Shown piece by piece: positions 7,799 through 15,502 of a DNA stretch of 64,000 nt (its first letter is position 1; each line of letters starts with the position of its first letter). The translations under genes and the position numbers were made by a program. The notes below the pieces were generated by a model that did not search any database, was not told the origin of the DNA, and saw nothing but the letters and a program-made list of their open reading frames with translations. The DNA comes from Hydrogenophaga aromaticivorans (GTDB lineage Bacteria; Pseudomonadota; Gammaproteobacteria; Burkholderiales; Burkholderiaceae_C): NCBI RefSeq assembly GCF_013387465.1, contig NZ_VYGV01000001.1, positions 124,001 to 188,000 on the forward strand. The letters are read 5' to 3'.

Positions 7799-8500
7799 TC
7801 AGGCCGTGGCGGCCGGGACCACCGGGCGCAGGCGCGAGAGCGCTGCGCTGGTGAGCTCACCAATGCGCTCCAGGAAATCGGTGCCCATGTCGGCCGAAAA
7901 ACGCAGGGCGTCCGACGAGGCCAGCACCAGCAGGCCAAAGGCCTGGGGCGCGATCCCGGCGCGCAGGGGAATCAAGGCCAGCGAGGCCGCGGCCGCCGGG
8001 TCGCCCAGCCATTGCGCGGCCTCCAGCCCCGGGTTGGCGCCGCAGTAAGGCTGTGTGAGCGACGAGGCGAACGCCATCACGTCTTCGCTGGCGCCCTGGG
8101 CATAGGGCTCGGCCGCGAACTCGGGCGCAACGCCCCAGACCTTGATGGCCACCTGCGGCACCAGGAACTGGTCGGCAATGCCACGCGCCGCAACGGCGGG
8201 CAGGTCGCTGGCCAGGCGCGTGAGCAAGAGTTCGCGCGTCCAGCGCTGCAGCTTGTCGGCAATGGTCGTGTTTTCCTGGCCGTGGCGGATCATTTCAGCG
8301 GCCTTGAGTTCAAGCCCCTTGATCTTCTCGCGCAGCATCTCGGCCTGCCGCTCCTGCAGGCTGACAGCGCGTTTGCCGTGCGGACTGGTGAGCTGCACCG
8401 TTCCCAGCACATCGGCGTGGCGCTCGAAGAAGTCCGGCGTGTTGGTCAGGTAGTTGGCGATGTCGTCTTCGGTGATCGGGGGGATGGACTGATGGGTCAT
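7799..8500 (-). CDS. DUF484 family protein
   Basis: This 233-residue cytoplasmic protein starts MTHQSIPPITEDDIANYLTN and continues with NTPDFFERHADVL, the hallmark N-terminus of DUF484. A coiled-coil stretch (VSLQERQAEMLREKIKGLEL) leads to a GAF-like C-terminal domain. The function is unknown; it is almost always encoded between dapF and xerC in proteobacteria, as here. The start at 8500 leaves a short gap to dapF (stop at 8523). A GAF-like fold suggests ligand sensing, which is inference. Confidence 0.88.
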   Translation of the reverse strand: MTHQSIPPITEDDIANYLTNTPDFFERHADVLGTVQLTSPHGKRAVSLQERQAEMLREKIKGLELKAAEMIRHGQENTTIADKLQRWTRELLLTRLASDLPAVAARGIADQFLVPQVAIKVWGVAPEFAAEPYAQGASEDVMAFASSLTQPYCGANPGLEAAQWLGDPAAAASLALIPLRAGIAPQAFGLLVLASSDALRFSADMGTDFLERIGELTSAALSRLRPVVPAATA

Positions 8501-8522
8501 GGTGTTCGGTTCGGTGGGGGGG

Positions 8523-9398
8523 TCAGGCCAGATCGGGTACGTCGATCTCACCTTCGAAGACGGTGGTGGCGGGGCCGGTCATGAACACCGGGGCGTCGTG
8601 CGCCGGGGTGTCCTGCCATTGAATGGTGAGCACGCCGCCGTGCGTCTGCACATCGACGGTCGGATCCAGCAGGCCCAGACGGATGCCGGCCACGACCGCG
8701 GCGCAGGCCCCGGTGCCGCAGGCCAAGGTCTCGCCCGCGCCGCGTTCGTACACGCGCAGGCGCACCTGGAAGCGGTTGACGATCTGCAGGAAACCCGCGT
8801 TCACGCGGGCCGGGAAGCGGGCATGCAGCTCGATCAGCGGCCCCTGGCTGAGCACCGGCGCGGTGTCCACGTTGTCCACCAGCTGCACCGCGTGCGGGTT
8901 GCCCATGGACAGCACACACACCAGCGCCTCGCCGCCACCGGGCAAGGCCAGCGGCCAGCGCTCGACATTGCCCATCGTCGTTGAGACGAGGCCGCTGGCG
9001 TCGAACGGCACGCGCTCCAGCGCAAACACCGGCGCGCCCATGTCGACCGTGACGCGGCCGTCATCCTTCAGCGCCAGGCTGATCTCGCCGTGCTTCACCT
9101 TCACCCGCACCGGGTTGGCGGTGGTCAGGCCCTTGTCGTGCACGTAGCGCACGAAGCAGCGCGCCCCATTGCCGCAATGTTCGACCTCACCGCCGTCGGC
9201 GTTGTGGATCACGTATTCGAAGTCAAGACCCTGCCCGGGCGATGGCCGCACGCTCAGGATCTGGTCGGCGCCGACGCCGAAATGCCGGTCGGCCAGCCAG
9301 CGGTATTGCGCATGGCTCAGGAAGAGGCGCCCGCGCGTCTCGTCGAGCACGACGAAATCGTTGCCCGCGCCCTGCATTTTGGTGAACCGGATGTGCAT
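8523..9398 (-). CDS. dapF: Diaminopimelate epimerase
   Basis: The 291-residue protein starts [20 protein letters not shown], the diagnostic DapF N-terminus. Both catalytic cysteines are present, in [14 protein letters not shown] and [14 protein letters not shown]. The enzyme converts LL- to meso-diaminopimelate for lysine and peptidoglycan synthesis in the cytoplasm. It is likely the first gene of a dapF-DUF484-xerC transcription unit on the minus strand. The ATG at 9398 was chosen by alignment to the family; the open frame upstream crosses an operator-like inverted repeat and is not coding. In many relatives metK precedes dapF; here an ABC-transporter island is divergent from it. Confidence 0.95.
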   Translation of the reverse strand: MHIRFTKMQGAGNDFVVLDETRGRLFLSHAQYRWLADRHFGVGADQILSVRPSPGQGLDFEYVIHNADGGEVEHCGNGARCFVRYVHDKGLTTANPVRVKVKHGEISLALKDDGRVTVDMGAPVFALERVPFDASGLVSTTMGNVERWPLALPGGGEALVCVLSMGNPHAVQLVDNVDTAPVLSQGPLIELHARFPARVNAGFLQIVNRFQVRLRVYERGAGETLACGTGACAAVVAGIRLGLLDPTVDVQTHGGVLTIQWQDTPAHDAPVFMTGPATTVFEGEIDVPDLA

Positions 9399-9531
9399 GA
9401 GCGGATTATCCGTCCAGAGCGGTGCGCACCGGCAGGCCGCATTCGCCGCAGCGTGGTGCGCTTCACGCCGGTGCACACGCACCGCGACGGCCCTCCGCCC
9501 CACCCCAGACCAATTTGCGCACAAAGTCTGT

Positions 9532-9574
9532 GCTGTTTTGTATGCAATCCGGTGCACATTGCATACAAAACAGC
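9532..9574. promoter_or_regulatory. Phased inverted-repeat operator upstream of the ABC/racemase island
   Basis: Two perfect 17-base arms, GCTGTTTTGTATGCAAT (9532-9548) and its complement ATTGCATACAAAACAGC (9558-9574), flank a 9-base spacer. Each arm contains a near-palindrome TTGTATGCAA / TTGCATACAA whose centres lie 21 bases apart, two helical turns. TTGTAT-ACAA-like dyads are typical sites for GntR regulators of the FCD subfamily, and such a regulator is the fifth gene of the downstream operon. It is likely the autoregulatory operator; the link to that protein is inferred. Confidence 0.65.
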
Positions 9575-9590
9575 TGGCACGGTTGATGCA
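9575..9590 (+). promoter_or_regulatory. Possible sigma-54 -24/-12 element
   Basis: TGGCACGGTTGATGCA fits the sigma-54 consensus with GG and GC correctly spaced and one mismatch in the -12 element. The -12 GC lies 13 bases before the ATG at 9602, so the transcript would be nearly leaderless. No sigma-54 activator gene is nearby, so this may be chance. Confidence 0.3.
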
Positions 9591-9601
9591 CTACGGCAGA
9601 C

Positions 9602-10636
9602 ATGGATGACCACACACCCCAGCCTGCCGCCATCGAACTCATTGCACTCACCAAGCGCTACGCCCAGGGCAGCGTGGCGGTGGACAGCATCGATCTGCGC
9701 ATCGCGCCCAACAGCTACTGCTGCCTGCTCGGCCCCTCGGGCTGCGGCAAGAGCACCACGCTGCGCATGATCGCCGGCCACGAGAGCACCACCAGCGGCG
9801 ACATCCTGCTGGAGAACCGCAACATCACCAGCCTGCCCGCCGCCGCGCGCGGCACGGCCATGATGTTCCAGAGCTTCGCGCTGTTTCCGCACCTCTCGGC
9901 GCTGGACAACGTGGCCTTCAGCCTGAAGATGAAGGGCGTGGACAGAACCACGCGGCTGAAACAGGCGCAGGACCTGCTGGAGCGCGTGGCCATGGGCCAC
10001 CTGGCGCAACGCAAACCGGGCGAACTCTCCGGTGGCCAGCAGCAACGCGTGGCGCTCGCCCGCGCGCTGATCACCCAGCCGCGCGTGCTACTGCTCGACG
10101 AGCCCCTCTCCGCGCTCGACCCCTTCCTGCGCATCCAGATGCGCGCCGAGCTGCGTCACTGGCAGAAAGAGCTCGGCCTGACTTTCATCCACGTGACCCA
10201 CTCGCAGGAAGAGGCCATGGCCCTGGCCGACACCATGGTGGTGATGAACCACGGCCGCATCGAACAGGTGGGTCCGCCCCACACCGTCTACAACCGGCCC
10301 GCCAGCGAGTTCGTGGCGCGCTTCATGGGTGGTCACAACGTGCTCGACACCACCGACGGCAAGGTGGCCGTTCGCAACGACCACATCCAGCTCGCGCCCG
10401 CCCACAGCGGCAGCGGCTGGCTGGCGACGATCAGTGACGTGGAGTACCAGGGCACCTATGTGCTGCTGGGCCTGAAGCTGAACGGCACCGACGACAGCGT
10501 CTCGGTGATGCTGCCCGAAGCCGCGTTCGTGCAACAGCCCTACGCCCCCGGCGACAGCGTGAACCTGACCTGGGCTCCCTGGCAGGCCCACACCTTCCCG
10601 CCGGTGCTCGACACGCCGGTCGCCACGGCGGCCTGA
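9602..10636 (+). CDS. ABC transporter ATP-binding protein, PotA-like
   Basis: The 344-residue ATPase carries Walker A GPSGCGKST, signature LSGGQQQRVALARA, Walker B VLLLDEPLSALD and the H-loop VTHSQEEA. A C-terminal TOBE-like region (about 260-340) is typical of importers of the spermidine/putrescine/iron/sulfate class. It energises uptake through the two permeases encoded downstream. No good ribosome-binding site precedes the ATG at 9602. It is the first gene of a six-gene plus-strand operon that ends with a regulator and a racemase-family enzyme, so the substrate is probably not simply a polyamine. Confidence 0.93.
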   Translation: MDDHTPQPAAIELIALTKRYAQGSVAVDSIDLRIAPNSYCCLLGPSGCGKSTTLRMIAGHESTTSGDILLENRNITSLPAAARGTAMMFQSFALFPHLSALDNVAFSLKMKGVDRTTRLKQAQDLLERVAMGHLAQRKPGELSGGQQQRVALARALITQPRVLLLDEPLSALDPFLRIQMRAELRHWQKELGLTFIHVTHSQEEAMALADTMVVMNHGRIEQVGPPHTVYNRPASEFVARFMGGHNVLDTTDGKVAVRNDHIQLAPAHSGSGWLATISDVEYQGTYVLLGLKLNGTDDSVSVMLPEAAFVQQPYAPGDSVNLTWAPWQAHTFPPVLDTPVATAA

Positions 10637-10704
10637 ACCCGCGCGGCCCTCTTTTTTTCCTCTCGTTTTCCTCCCCCGCAACCCAACCCACTGGAGCTCG
10701 ACCC

Positions 10705-11991
10705 ATGTCCGATTCGATCAAAGACAACACCGACACCCTCACCGGCCTGTCGCGCCGCAGCCTGCTGCAGGGCACCGCCGGCATGGCCGGCATCCTGGCC
10801 AGCGGCATCGCGCCGGCCATCGCCCAGGAAAAGATCACCCTGCGCTACCTGGGCACCGCGGTGAACCAGGACAAGGCCATCGGCGACAAGTTCGAAAAAG
10901 ACACCGGCATCAAGATCCAGTACGTGGCCGTGACCACCGACGACGTGACCAAGCGCGCCGTCACCGCACCCAACAGCTTCGACCTGATCGACACCGAGTA
11001 CTTCTCGCTCAAGAAGATCGTGCCCACCGGCAACTTGAAGGGCATCGACGTCAAGAAGATCAAGAACGCCGACAAGATCACCCCGCTGTTCACCACCGGC
11101 ACCGTGGCCGGCAAGGCCGTGGGCGACCAGGGAACGGCGCCCAAGAAGGTGATCTTCCTGGAAGGCGAAAAGAGCAAGGTCTTCGCCAAGAGCCCGACGC
11201 AGTTCATGAGCCTGATCCCCACGGTCTACAACGCCGACACGCTGGGCATCCGCCCCGACCTGATCAAGCGACCGATCAGCTCCTGGGCCGAACTGCTGAA
11301 CCCCGAATTCAAGGGCAAGGCCGCGATCCTGAACATCCCAAGCATCGGCATCATGGACGCGGCCATGGTGGTCGAAGCCATGGGCCTCTACAAGTACCCC
11401 GACAAGGGCAACATGACCAAGAAGGAAATTGATCTCACGATCAAGACCCTGATCGAAGCCAAGAAAGCCGGTCAGTTCCGCGCCCTGTGGAAAGACTTCA
11501 ACGAGTCAGTCAATCTGATGGCTTCGGGTGAGGTGGTGATCCAGTCCATGTGGAGCCCGGCCGTGACCGCCGTGCGCACCAAAGGCATCGCCTGCAACTT
11601 CCAGCCGCTGAAAGAGGGATACCGCGCCTGGGCCGCCGGCTTTGGCCTGCCGGCCACGCTGAGCGGCCGCAAGCTCGATGGCGCCTATGAATTCATCAAC
11701 TGGTTCCTCGACGGCTGGGCCGGCGCCTACCTGAACCGCCAGGGCTACTACAGCGCCGTGCTCGACACCGCCAAGTCCAAGATGGAAGCCTACGAATGGG
11801 CCTACTGGATGGAAGGCAAGCCCGCCTCGCAGGACATCAAGAGCCCCAACGGCGACGTGCTGGCCAAAGCCGGCGCGGTGCGCGACGGCGGCAGCTACGA
11901 AGCGCGCATGGGAGGCATCGCGTGCTGGAACGCGGTCATGGACGAGAACGAGTACATGGTGAGGAAATGGAACGAGTTCGTGGCCGCGTAA
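10705..11991 (+). CDS. Tat-exported extracellular solute-binding protein, PotD/PotF-like
   Basis: This 428-residue protein starts with a twin-arginine signal: LSRRSLLQG near residue 15, a hydrophobic stretch, and a probable cleavage after PAIAQ. The mature part (ITLRYLGTAVNQDKAIGDKF onward) is a periplasmic binding protein of the spermidine/putrescine class. It captures the ligand for the two permeases that follow. The ATG at 10705 has GGAG 8 bases upstream. Tat export implies folding before export, unusual but known for this family. The ligand cannot be read from sequence; the operon partner hints at a hydantoin- or amino-acid-like compound. Confidence 0.9.
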   Translation: MSDSIKDNTDTLTGLSRRSLLQGTAGMAGILASGIAPAIAQEKITLRYLGTAVNQDKAIGDKFEKDTGIKIQYVAVTTDDVTKRAVTAPNSFDLIDTEYFSLKKIVPTGNLKGIDVKKIKNADKITPLFTTGTVAGKAVGDQGTAPKKVIFLEGEKSKVFAKSPTQFMSLIPTVYNADTLGIRPDLIKRPISSWAELLNPEFKGKAAILNIPSIGIMDAAMVVEAMGLYKYPDKGNMTKKEIDLTIKTLIEAKKAGQFRALWKDFNESVNLMASGEVVIQSMWSPAVTAVRTKGIACNFQPLKEGYRAWAAGFGLPATLSGRKLDGAYEFINWFLDGWAGAYLNRQGYYSAVLDTAKSKMEAYEWAYWMEGKPASQDIKSPNGDVLAKAGAVRDGGSYEARMGGIACWNAVMDENEYMVRKWNEFVAA

Positions 11992-12004
11992 GCGGCCACG
12001 AACT

Positions 12005-12081
12005 CGCCCCCCGCGCCGCCTGCGGCGTCACCCCCCGGAGGGGGGCGCCACTGGCGGCCCGGCAAAGCCGGTTCCGCGGTG
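12005..12081 (-). repeat. GC palindromic repeat, copy 4, inside the ABC operon
   Basis: The order (CCCCCCGCGCCGCC, TGCGGCGTCACC, CCCCGGAGGGGGGC, CCCGGCAAAGCCGG) matches copy 2 and is inverted relative to copy 1. It lies 14 bases after the binding-protein stop and before the first permease, the position REP elements take between malE and malF, where they raise the binding-protein to permease ratio. Confidence 0.75.
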
Positions 12082-12164
12082 GCCTGGAGGGGGCTTCGCT
12101 GCGCTCGCCGGGGGCGCACTCCCCCTCTCATTGTTGCTTCTGTTTCCTTTCTGATTGACCTTCC

Positions 12165-13088
12165 ATGAGCAGCACATCCACCGCCACCGCCGGACCTGTC
12201 GCCGACAGCCCGAACCGAACGCTGCACGCCTGGTGGCAGGCGGCGCCGTTCACGCTGGTGTTTGTGCTGTTCTTCCTGATTCCGCTGGGGCTGATCGTGA
12301 TGGTCAGTTTCTGGGATTTCAACGAGTACGAGCTGCTGCCGGCGTTCACGCTGCGCAACTACGTCGCCATCTTCGAAGGCTGCTCCACGCTCACCGAACA
12401 CGGTGATTTCTGCGTCTCGCTGTCCACCTACCTGTCCACGCTGAAGTTCAGCCTGCTGGTCTGGGGCATCACCCTGGTGCTGGGCTTTGCAGTGGCGTAC
12501 TTCCTGGCCTTCCATGTGCGTTCGCCGGGCATGCAGACAGCGCTGTTCGTGCTGTGCACCGTGCCGTTCTGGACCTCGAACGTGATCCGCATGATCTCGT
12601 GGGTGCCGCTGCTGGGGCGCAATGGCCTGGTCAATCAGACGCTGCAAGGCATGGGCCTGATTCAGACACCGATCGAGTGGCTGTTGTTCTCTGACTTCTC
12701 GGTGGTGCTGGCCTTCGTGCACCTCTACACCATGTTCATGATCGTGCCCATCTTCAACAGCATGATGCGCATCGACCGCAGCCTGCTCGAAGCGGCGAAC
12801 GACGCCGGTGCCAGCGGCTGGCAGACGCTGTGGAACGTGATCGTGCCGCTGAGCAAGACCGGCATCATCATCGGCTCGATCTTCGTCATCACCATCGTCA
12901 TGGGCGACTTCGTGACCATCGGCGTCATGGGCGGACAACAGATCGCCTCGGTCGGCAAGATCATCCAGGTGCAGACCAGTTACCTGCAATTTCCGCTGGC
13001 TGCGGCCAACGCGGTGATCCTGCTGACAGTCGTTCTCATGATCATCTGGGGCCTGACCCGCCTCGTGGACATCCGGAAGGAACTCTGA
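12165..13088 (+). CDS. ABC transporter permease, PotB-like
   Basis: A 307-residue inner-membrane protein with about six hydrophobic segments, the first at FTLVFVLFFLIPLGLIVMVS. The EAA loop that docks on the ATPase is EAANDAGASGWQTLWNVIVP near residue 205. It forms the channel with the next permease. A 173-base gap containing a palindromic repeat separates it from the binding-protein gene, whereas the next gene follows after 2 bases. The protein family is clear; the substrate is not. Confidence 0.92.
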   Translation: MSSTSTATAGPVADSPNRTLHAWWQAAPFTLVFVLFFLIPLGLIVMVSFWDFNEYELLPAFTLRNYVAIFEGCSTLTEHGDFCVSLSTYLSTLKFSLLVWGITLVLGFAVAYFLAFHVRSPGMQTALFVLCTVPFWTSNVIRMISWVPLLGRNGLVNQTLQGMGLIQTPIEWLLFSDFSVVLAFVHLYTMFMIVPIFNSMMRIDRSLLEAANDAGASGWQTLWNVIVPLSKTGIIIGSIFVITIVMGDFVTIGVMGGQQIASVGKIIQVQTSYLQFPLAAANAVILLTVVLMIIWGLTRLVDIRKEL

Positions 13089-13090
13089 CC

Positions 13091-13981
13091 ATGGCCCACA
13101 CCACCGAATCGCGCGCCCCCGGCTTCTGGCCGCTGGCCGCCGTATTCGCACTCTTCGTGCTGTTCATGTACGGCCCGATGTTCGTCATCTTCGTGCTCTC
13201 GTTCCAGGGCCCCGAGGGCGGCCTCACCTTCCCGCTGCGGGGTGTGTCGCTGCACTGGTTCCGCCAGCTCGCCGAGGGCCTGGGCACGGTGGACATCGGC
13301 GCGGCGTTCCTGCGATCGCTGATGCTGGGTGGCGTGGTGATGCTGTTCACCGTGCTGCTCTCGGTGCTGGCCGGTCTGGCGTTCCGCAAGAAGCTGAGCG
13401 GTGGCAATGCGCTGTTCTACGTCACCGTGGCCAGCCTGATCATGCCGTCCATCATCGTGTCGCTGGGCATCGGCCTGCAGTTCCGCCTGCTCGATGGCGG
13501 CCTCAAGTGGTTGCTGGAAGCGGTGGGCGCGACCAGCACGCTGGAGGAATACGGCACCGCGCTGGGCCTGTTCACCTCGGCGCTCGGCGCGCACCTCACC
13601 TGGACGCTGCCGTTCGGCCTGCTGATCATGTTCGCGGTGTTCAACCGCTTCAACCCGGCCTACGAAGAAGCGGCGCGCGACCTCGGCGCCACGCCCTGGC
13701 AGACCTTCCGCCACGTGGTGCTGCCGCTGATCGGGCCTTCGGTGGTGGGCATCGGCATGTTCGGCTTCACGCTCAGCTGGGACGAGATCGCCCGCACCTC
13801 GCAGGCCATCGGCGACGTCAACACGCTGCCGCTGGAGCTGCAAGGCCTCACCTCCACCGTCACCACGCCGGCCATCTACGCGCTCGGCACCGTGACCACC
13901 GTGGTGTCCTTCGCGGTGATCGGCGTCACCGTGGGGCTGGCCATGCTGCTGGGCCGGCACAAGAAGGGCCACGCCGGATGA
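13091..13981 (+). CDS. ABC transporter permease, PotC-like
   Basis: The 296-residue second permease starts MAHTTESRAPGFWPLAAVFA and has about six membrane segments and the EAA loop EEAARDLGATPWQTFRHVV near residue 195. The ATG at 13091 lies 2 bases after the stop of the first permease. Its own stop overlaps the start of the GntR gene (ATGA), so the transporter and regulator are translationally coupled. It completes an importer of the type ATPase, binding protein, two permeases. Confidence 0.92.
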   Translation: MAHTTESRAPGFWPLAAVFALFVLFMYGPMFVIFVLSFQGPEGGLTFPLRGVSLHWFRQLAEGLGTVDIGAAFLRSLMLGGVVMLFTVLLSVLAGLAFRKKLSGGNALFYVTVASLIMPSIIVSLGIGLQFRLLDGGLKWLLEAVGATSTLEEYGTALGLFTSALGAHLTWTLPFGLLIMFAVFNRFNPAYEEAARDLGATPWQTFRHVVLPLIGPSVVGIGMFGFTLSWDEIARTSQAIGDVNTLPLELQGLTSTVTTPAIYALGTVTTVVSFAVIGVTVGLAMLLGRHKKGHAG

Positions 13982-14706
13982 GCGCCACCCGCGTCCGCAA
14001 GACGGTCGAGGAGGCCCCCGCTCCGCTGTCGGACAACGACATCTACGAGCGCATGGTTTCGGCCATCCTCGACCACCAGCTCCCACCCGGCACCAAGCTG
14101 GTCGAAGATCGGCTGGCCGAGGCTTTCGGTGTCTCGCGCACGCGCATCCGGCCGGTGCTGGTGCGGCTGGCCAACGAACAGGTGGTCACGCTCACGCCCA
14201 ACCGGGGCGCGTCCATCGCCCAGCCCACCGAACAGGAAGCGCGCGAGGTGTTCGAGGTGCGGCGCCTGATCGAGCCGACGCTGGTCGAACGTTTCGTGGC
14301 GGTGGCTGCGGCCGCCGACATGCAGACCCTCACCCGTTGCATCCGCGACGAAGAGGCCGCGCGCGCCGCCGGCGACATGCGCCGCGCGATCCGCCTCTCG
14401 GGCGATTTCCACCTGCACATCGCCGACCACGCCGGCCACGGCACGCTCGGCCGCATCCTGCGCGAGCTGGTCTCGCGCACCTCTTTGATCCTCATGACCT
14501 ACAGCGCGCTGCACAGCCAGGCGCGCGAAGACGCCACCGCCTGCGGCTGCCAGGAGCACCGCGCCCTGCTCGCGGCGCTCAAGCTGCGTGATGCGCGCGA
14601 GGCGGCACGCCTGATGCGCGAGCACCTGGAGCGGCTGGAGTCGCAGCTGAGTTTTTCCGTGACGCCCGAAGCAGCGCCGGATCTGCTGGAACTGTTCGGC
14701 TCATGA
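13978..14706 (+). CDS. GntR-family regulator, FCD subfamily
   Basis: The 242-residue protein has an N-terminal winged helix-turn-helix (LPPGTKLVEDRLAEAFGVSR, then TRIRPVLVRL and TPNRGASIAQ) and a C-terminal all-helical FCD ligand domain with the metal-binding pattern DFHLHIADHAGH and a later His in ATACGCQEHRALL. Such regulators are usually repressors released by a metabolite of the pathway they control. It overlaps both neighbours by 4 bases (ATGA at each end), placing it firmly in the operon. The phased TTGTATGCAA sites at 9532-9574 are the likely target. Confidence 0.9.
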   Translation: MSATRVRKTVEEAPAPLSDNDIYERMVSAILDHQLPPGTKLVEDRLAEAFGVSRTRIRPVLVRLANEQVVTLTPNRGASIAQPTEQEAREVFEVRRLIEPTLVERFVAVAAAADMQTLTRCIRDEEAARAAGDMRRAIRLSGDFHLHIADHAGHGTLGRILRELVSRTSLILMTYSALHSQAREDATACGCQEHRALLAALKLRDAREAARLMREHLERLESQLSFSVTPEAAPDLLELFGS

Positions 14707-15449
14707 AGCAGTTGCTCGTCATCAACCCCAACACCTCGGAGCGCGTGAGCGCGCTGCTGCAGGCGCATGTGCAGGCCGCGGCCGGCTCGCACGTGGTGGT
14801 GCACACCGTGACCGCGCGCTTCGGCGCGCCCTACATCGCCGACGAGGCCAGCTACGCGGTGGCCGCGCACGCCGCGCTCGACGCCTGGGCCGCTGCGCTG
14901 GCCGGCCCCGACCCGGCGCCCGACGCGGTGCTGATCGGCTGCTTTGGCGACCCGGGCCTGATGGCCTTGCGCGAGTCCAGCCCCGCGCCGGTCACCGGCC
15001 TGGCCGAGGCCGCTTTCATCGAGGCCGCGCGCCACGGCCGCTACGCCATCGTCACCGGCGGCGAGCGCTGGGGGCCGATGTTGCAGCGGCTGGCGCAGGC
15101 GCTCGGGCAGGCGCAGCAGCTCGCCGGCATCCACACCGTGGTGCCGACCGGCGCCCAGCTCGCCGCCGACCCGGCCGCCGCCCACCGCCTGTTGGCCCAG
15201 GCCTGCCGCGACGCGGCCCACCAGCTCGGCGTGCAGGCCGTGATCCTCGGTGGTGCCGGGCTGGCCGGCATGGCGGCCGCCATCCAGAGCGATGTGCCCG
15301 TGCCGGTGATCGACAGCGTCACCGCCGGCACCCACTGGGCGCTGCGCACGCCGCCGCTGCCACCGGCGCGCAGCAGCCCGGGTTTCGACATCGCCTGGCA
15401 AGGCCTGTCGTCCGAAATGCGCGCACTCGCGCCGACCCCGGCGGACTGA
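14703..15449 (+). CDS. Asp/Glu/hydantoin racemase-family protein lacking the second catalytic Cys
   Basis: The 248-residue protein starts MKQLLVINPNTSERVSALL, typical of hydantoin and allantoin racemases. These enzymes use two cysteines for two-base proton transfer. The first is present (C80 in VLIGCFGDPGL); the second, expected in a GCAG-type loop near 184, reads ILGGAGLAGM, so glycine replaces cysteine. A one-cysteine relative can be a decarboxylase, or stereospecific or inactive, so the reaction is open. It is the last gene of the ABC operon, coupled to the GntR gene by ATGA. The context suggests it processes the imported compound, perhaps a hydantoin, carbamoyl-amino acid or aryl-malonate-like acid; that is inference. 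Confidence 0.85.
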   Translation: MKQLLVINPNTSERVSALLQAHVQAAAGSHVVVHTVTARFGAPYIADEASYAVAAHAALDAWAAALAGPDPAPDAVLIGCFGDPGLMALRESSPAPVTGLAEAAFIEAARHGRYAIVTGGERWGPMLQRLAQALGQAQQLAGIHTVVPTGAQLAADPAAAHRLLAQACRDAAHQLGVQAVILGGAGLAGMAAAIQSDVPVPVIDSVTAGTHWALRTPPLPPARSSPGFDIAWQGLSSEMRALAPTPAD

Positions 15450-15502
15450 ACCAGCGCTGGGAGGCGACAGCCCGGCAGCACCAGCTGTCGCACAATGCGA
15501 AG

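Noticed and set aside
10637..10704. Terminator between the ATPase and binding-protein genes
   Set aside because: A T run exists but no adequate stem precedes it.
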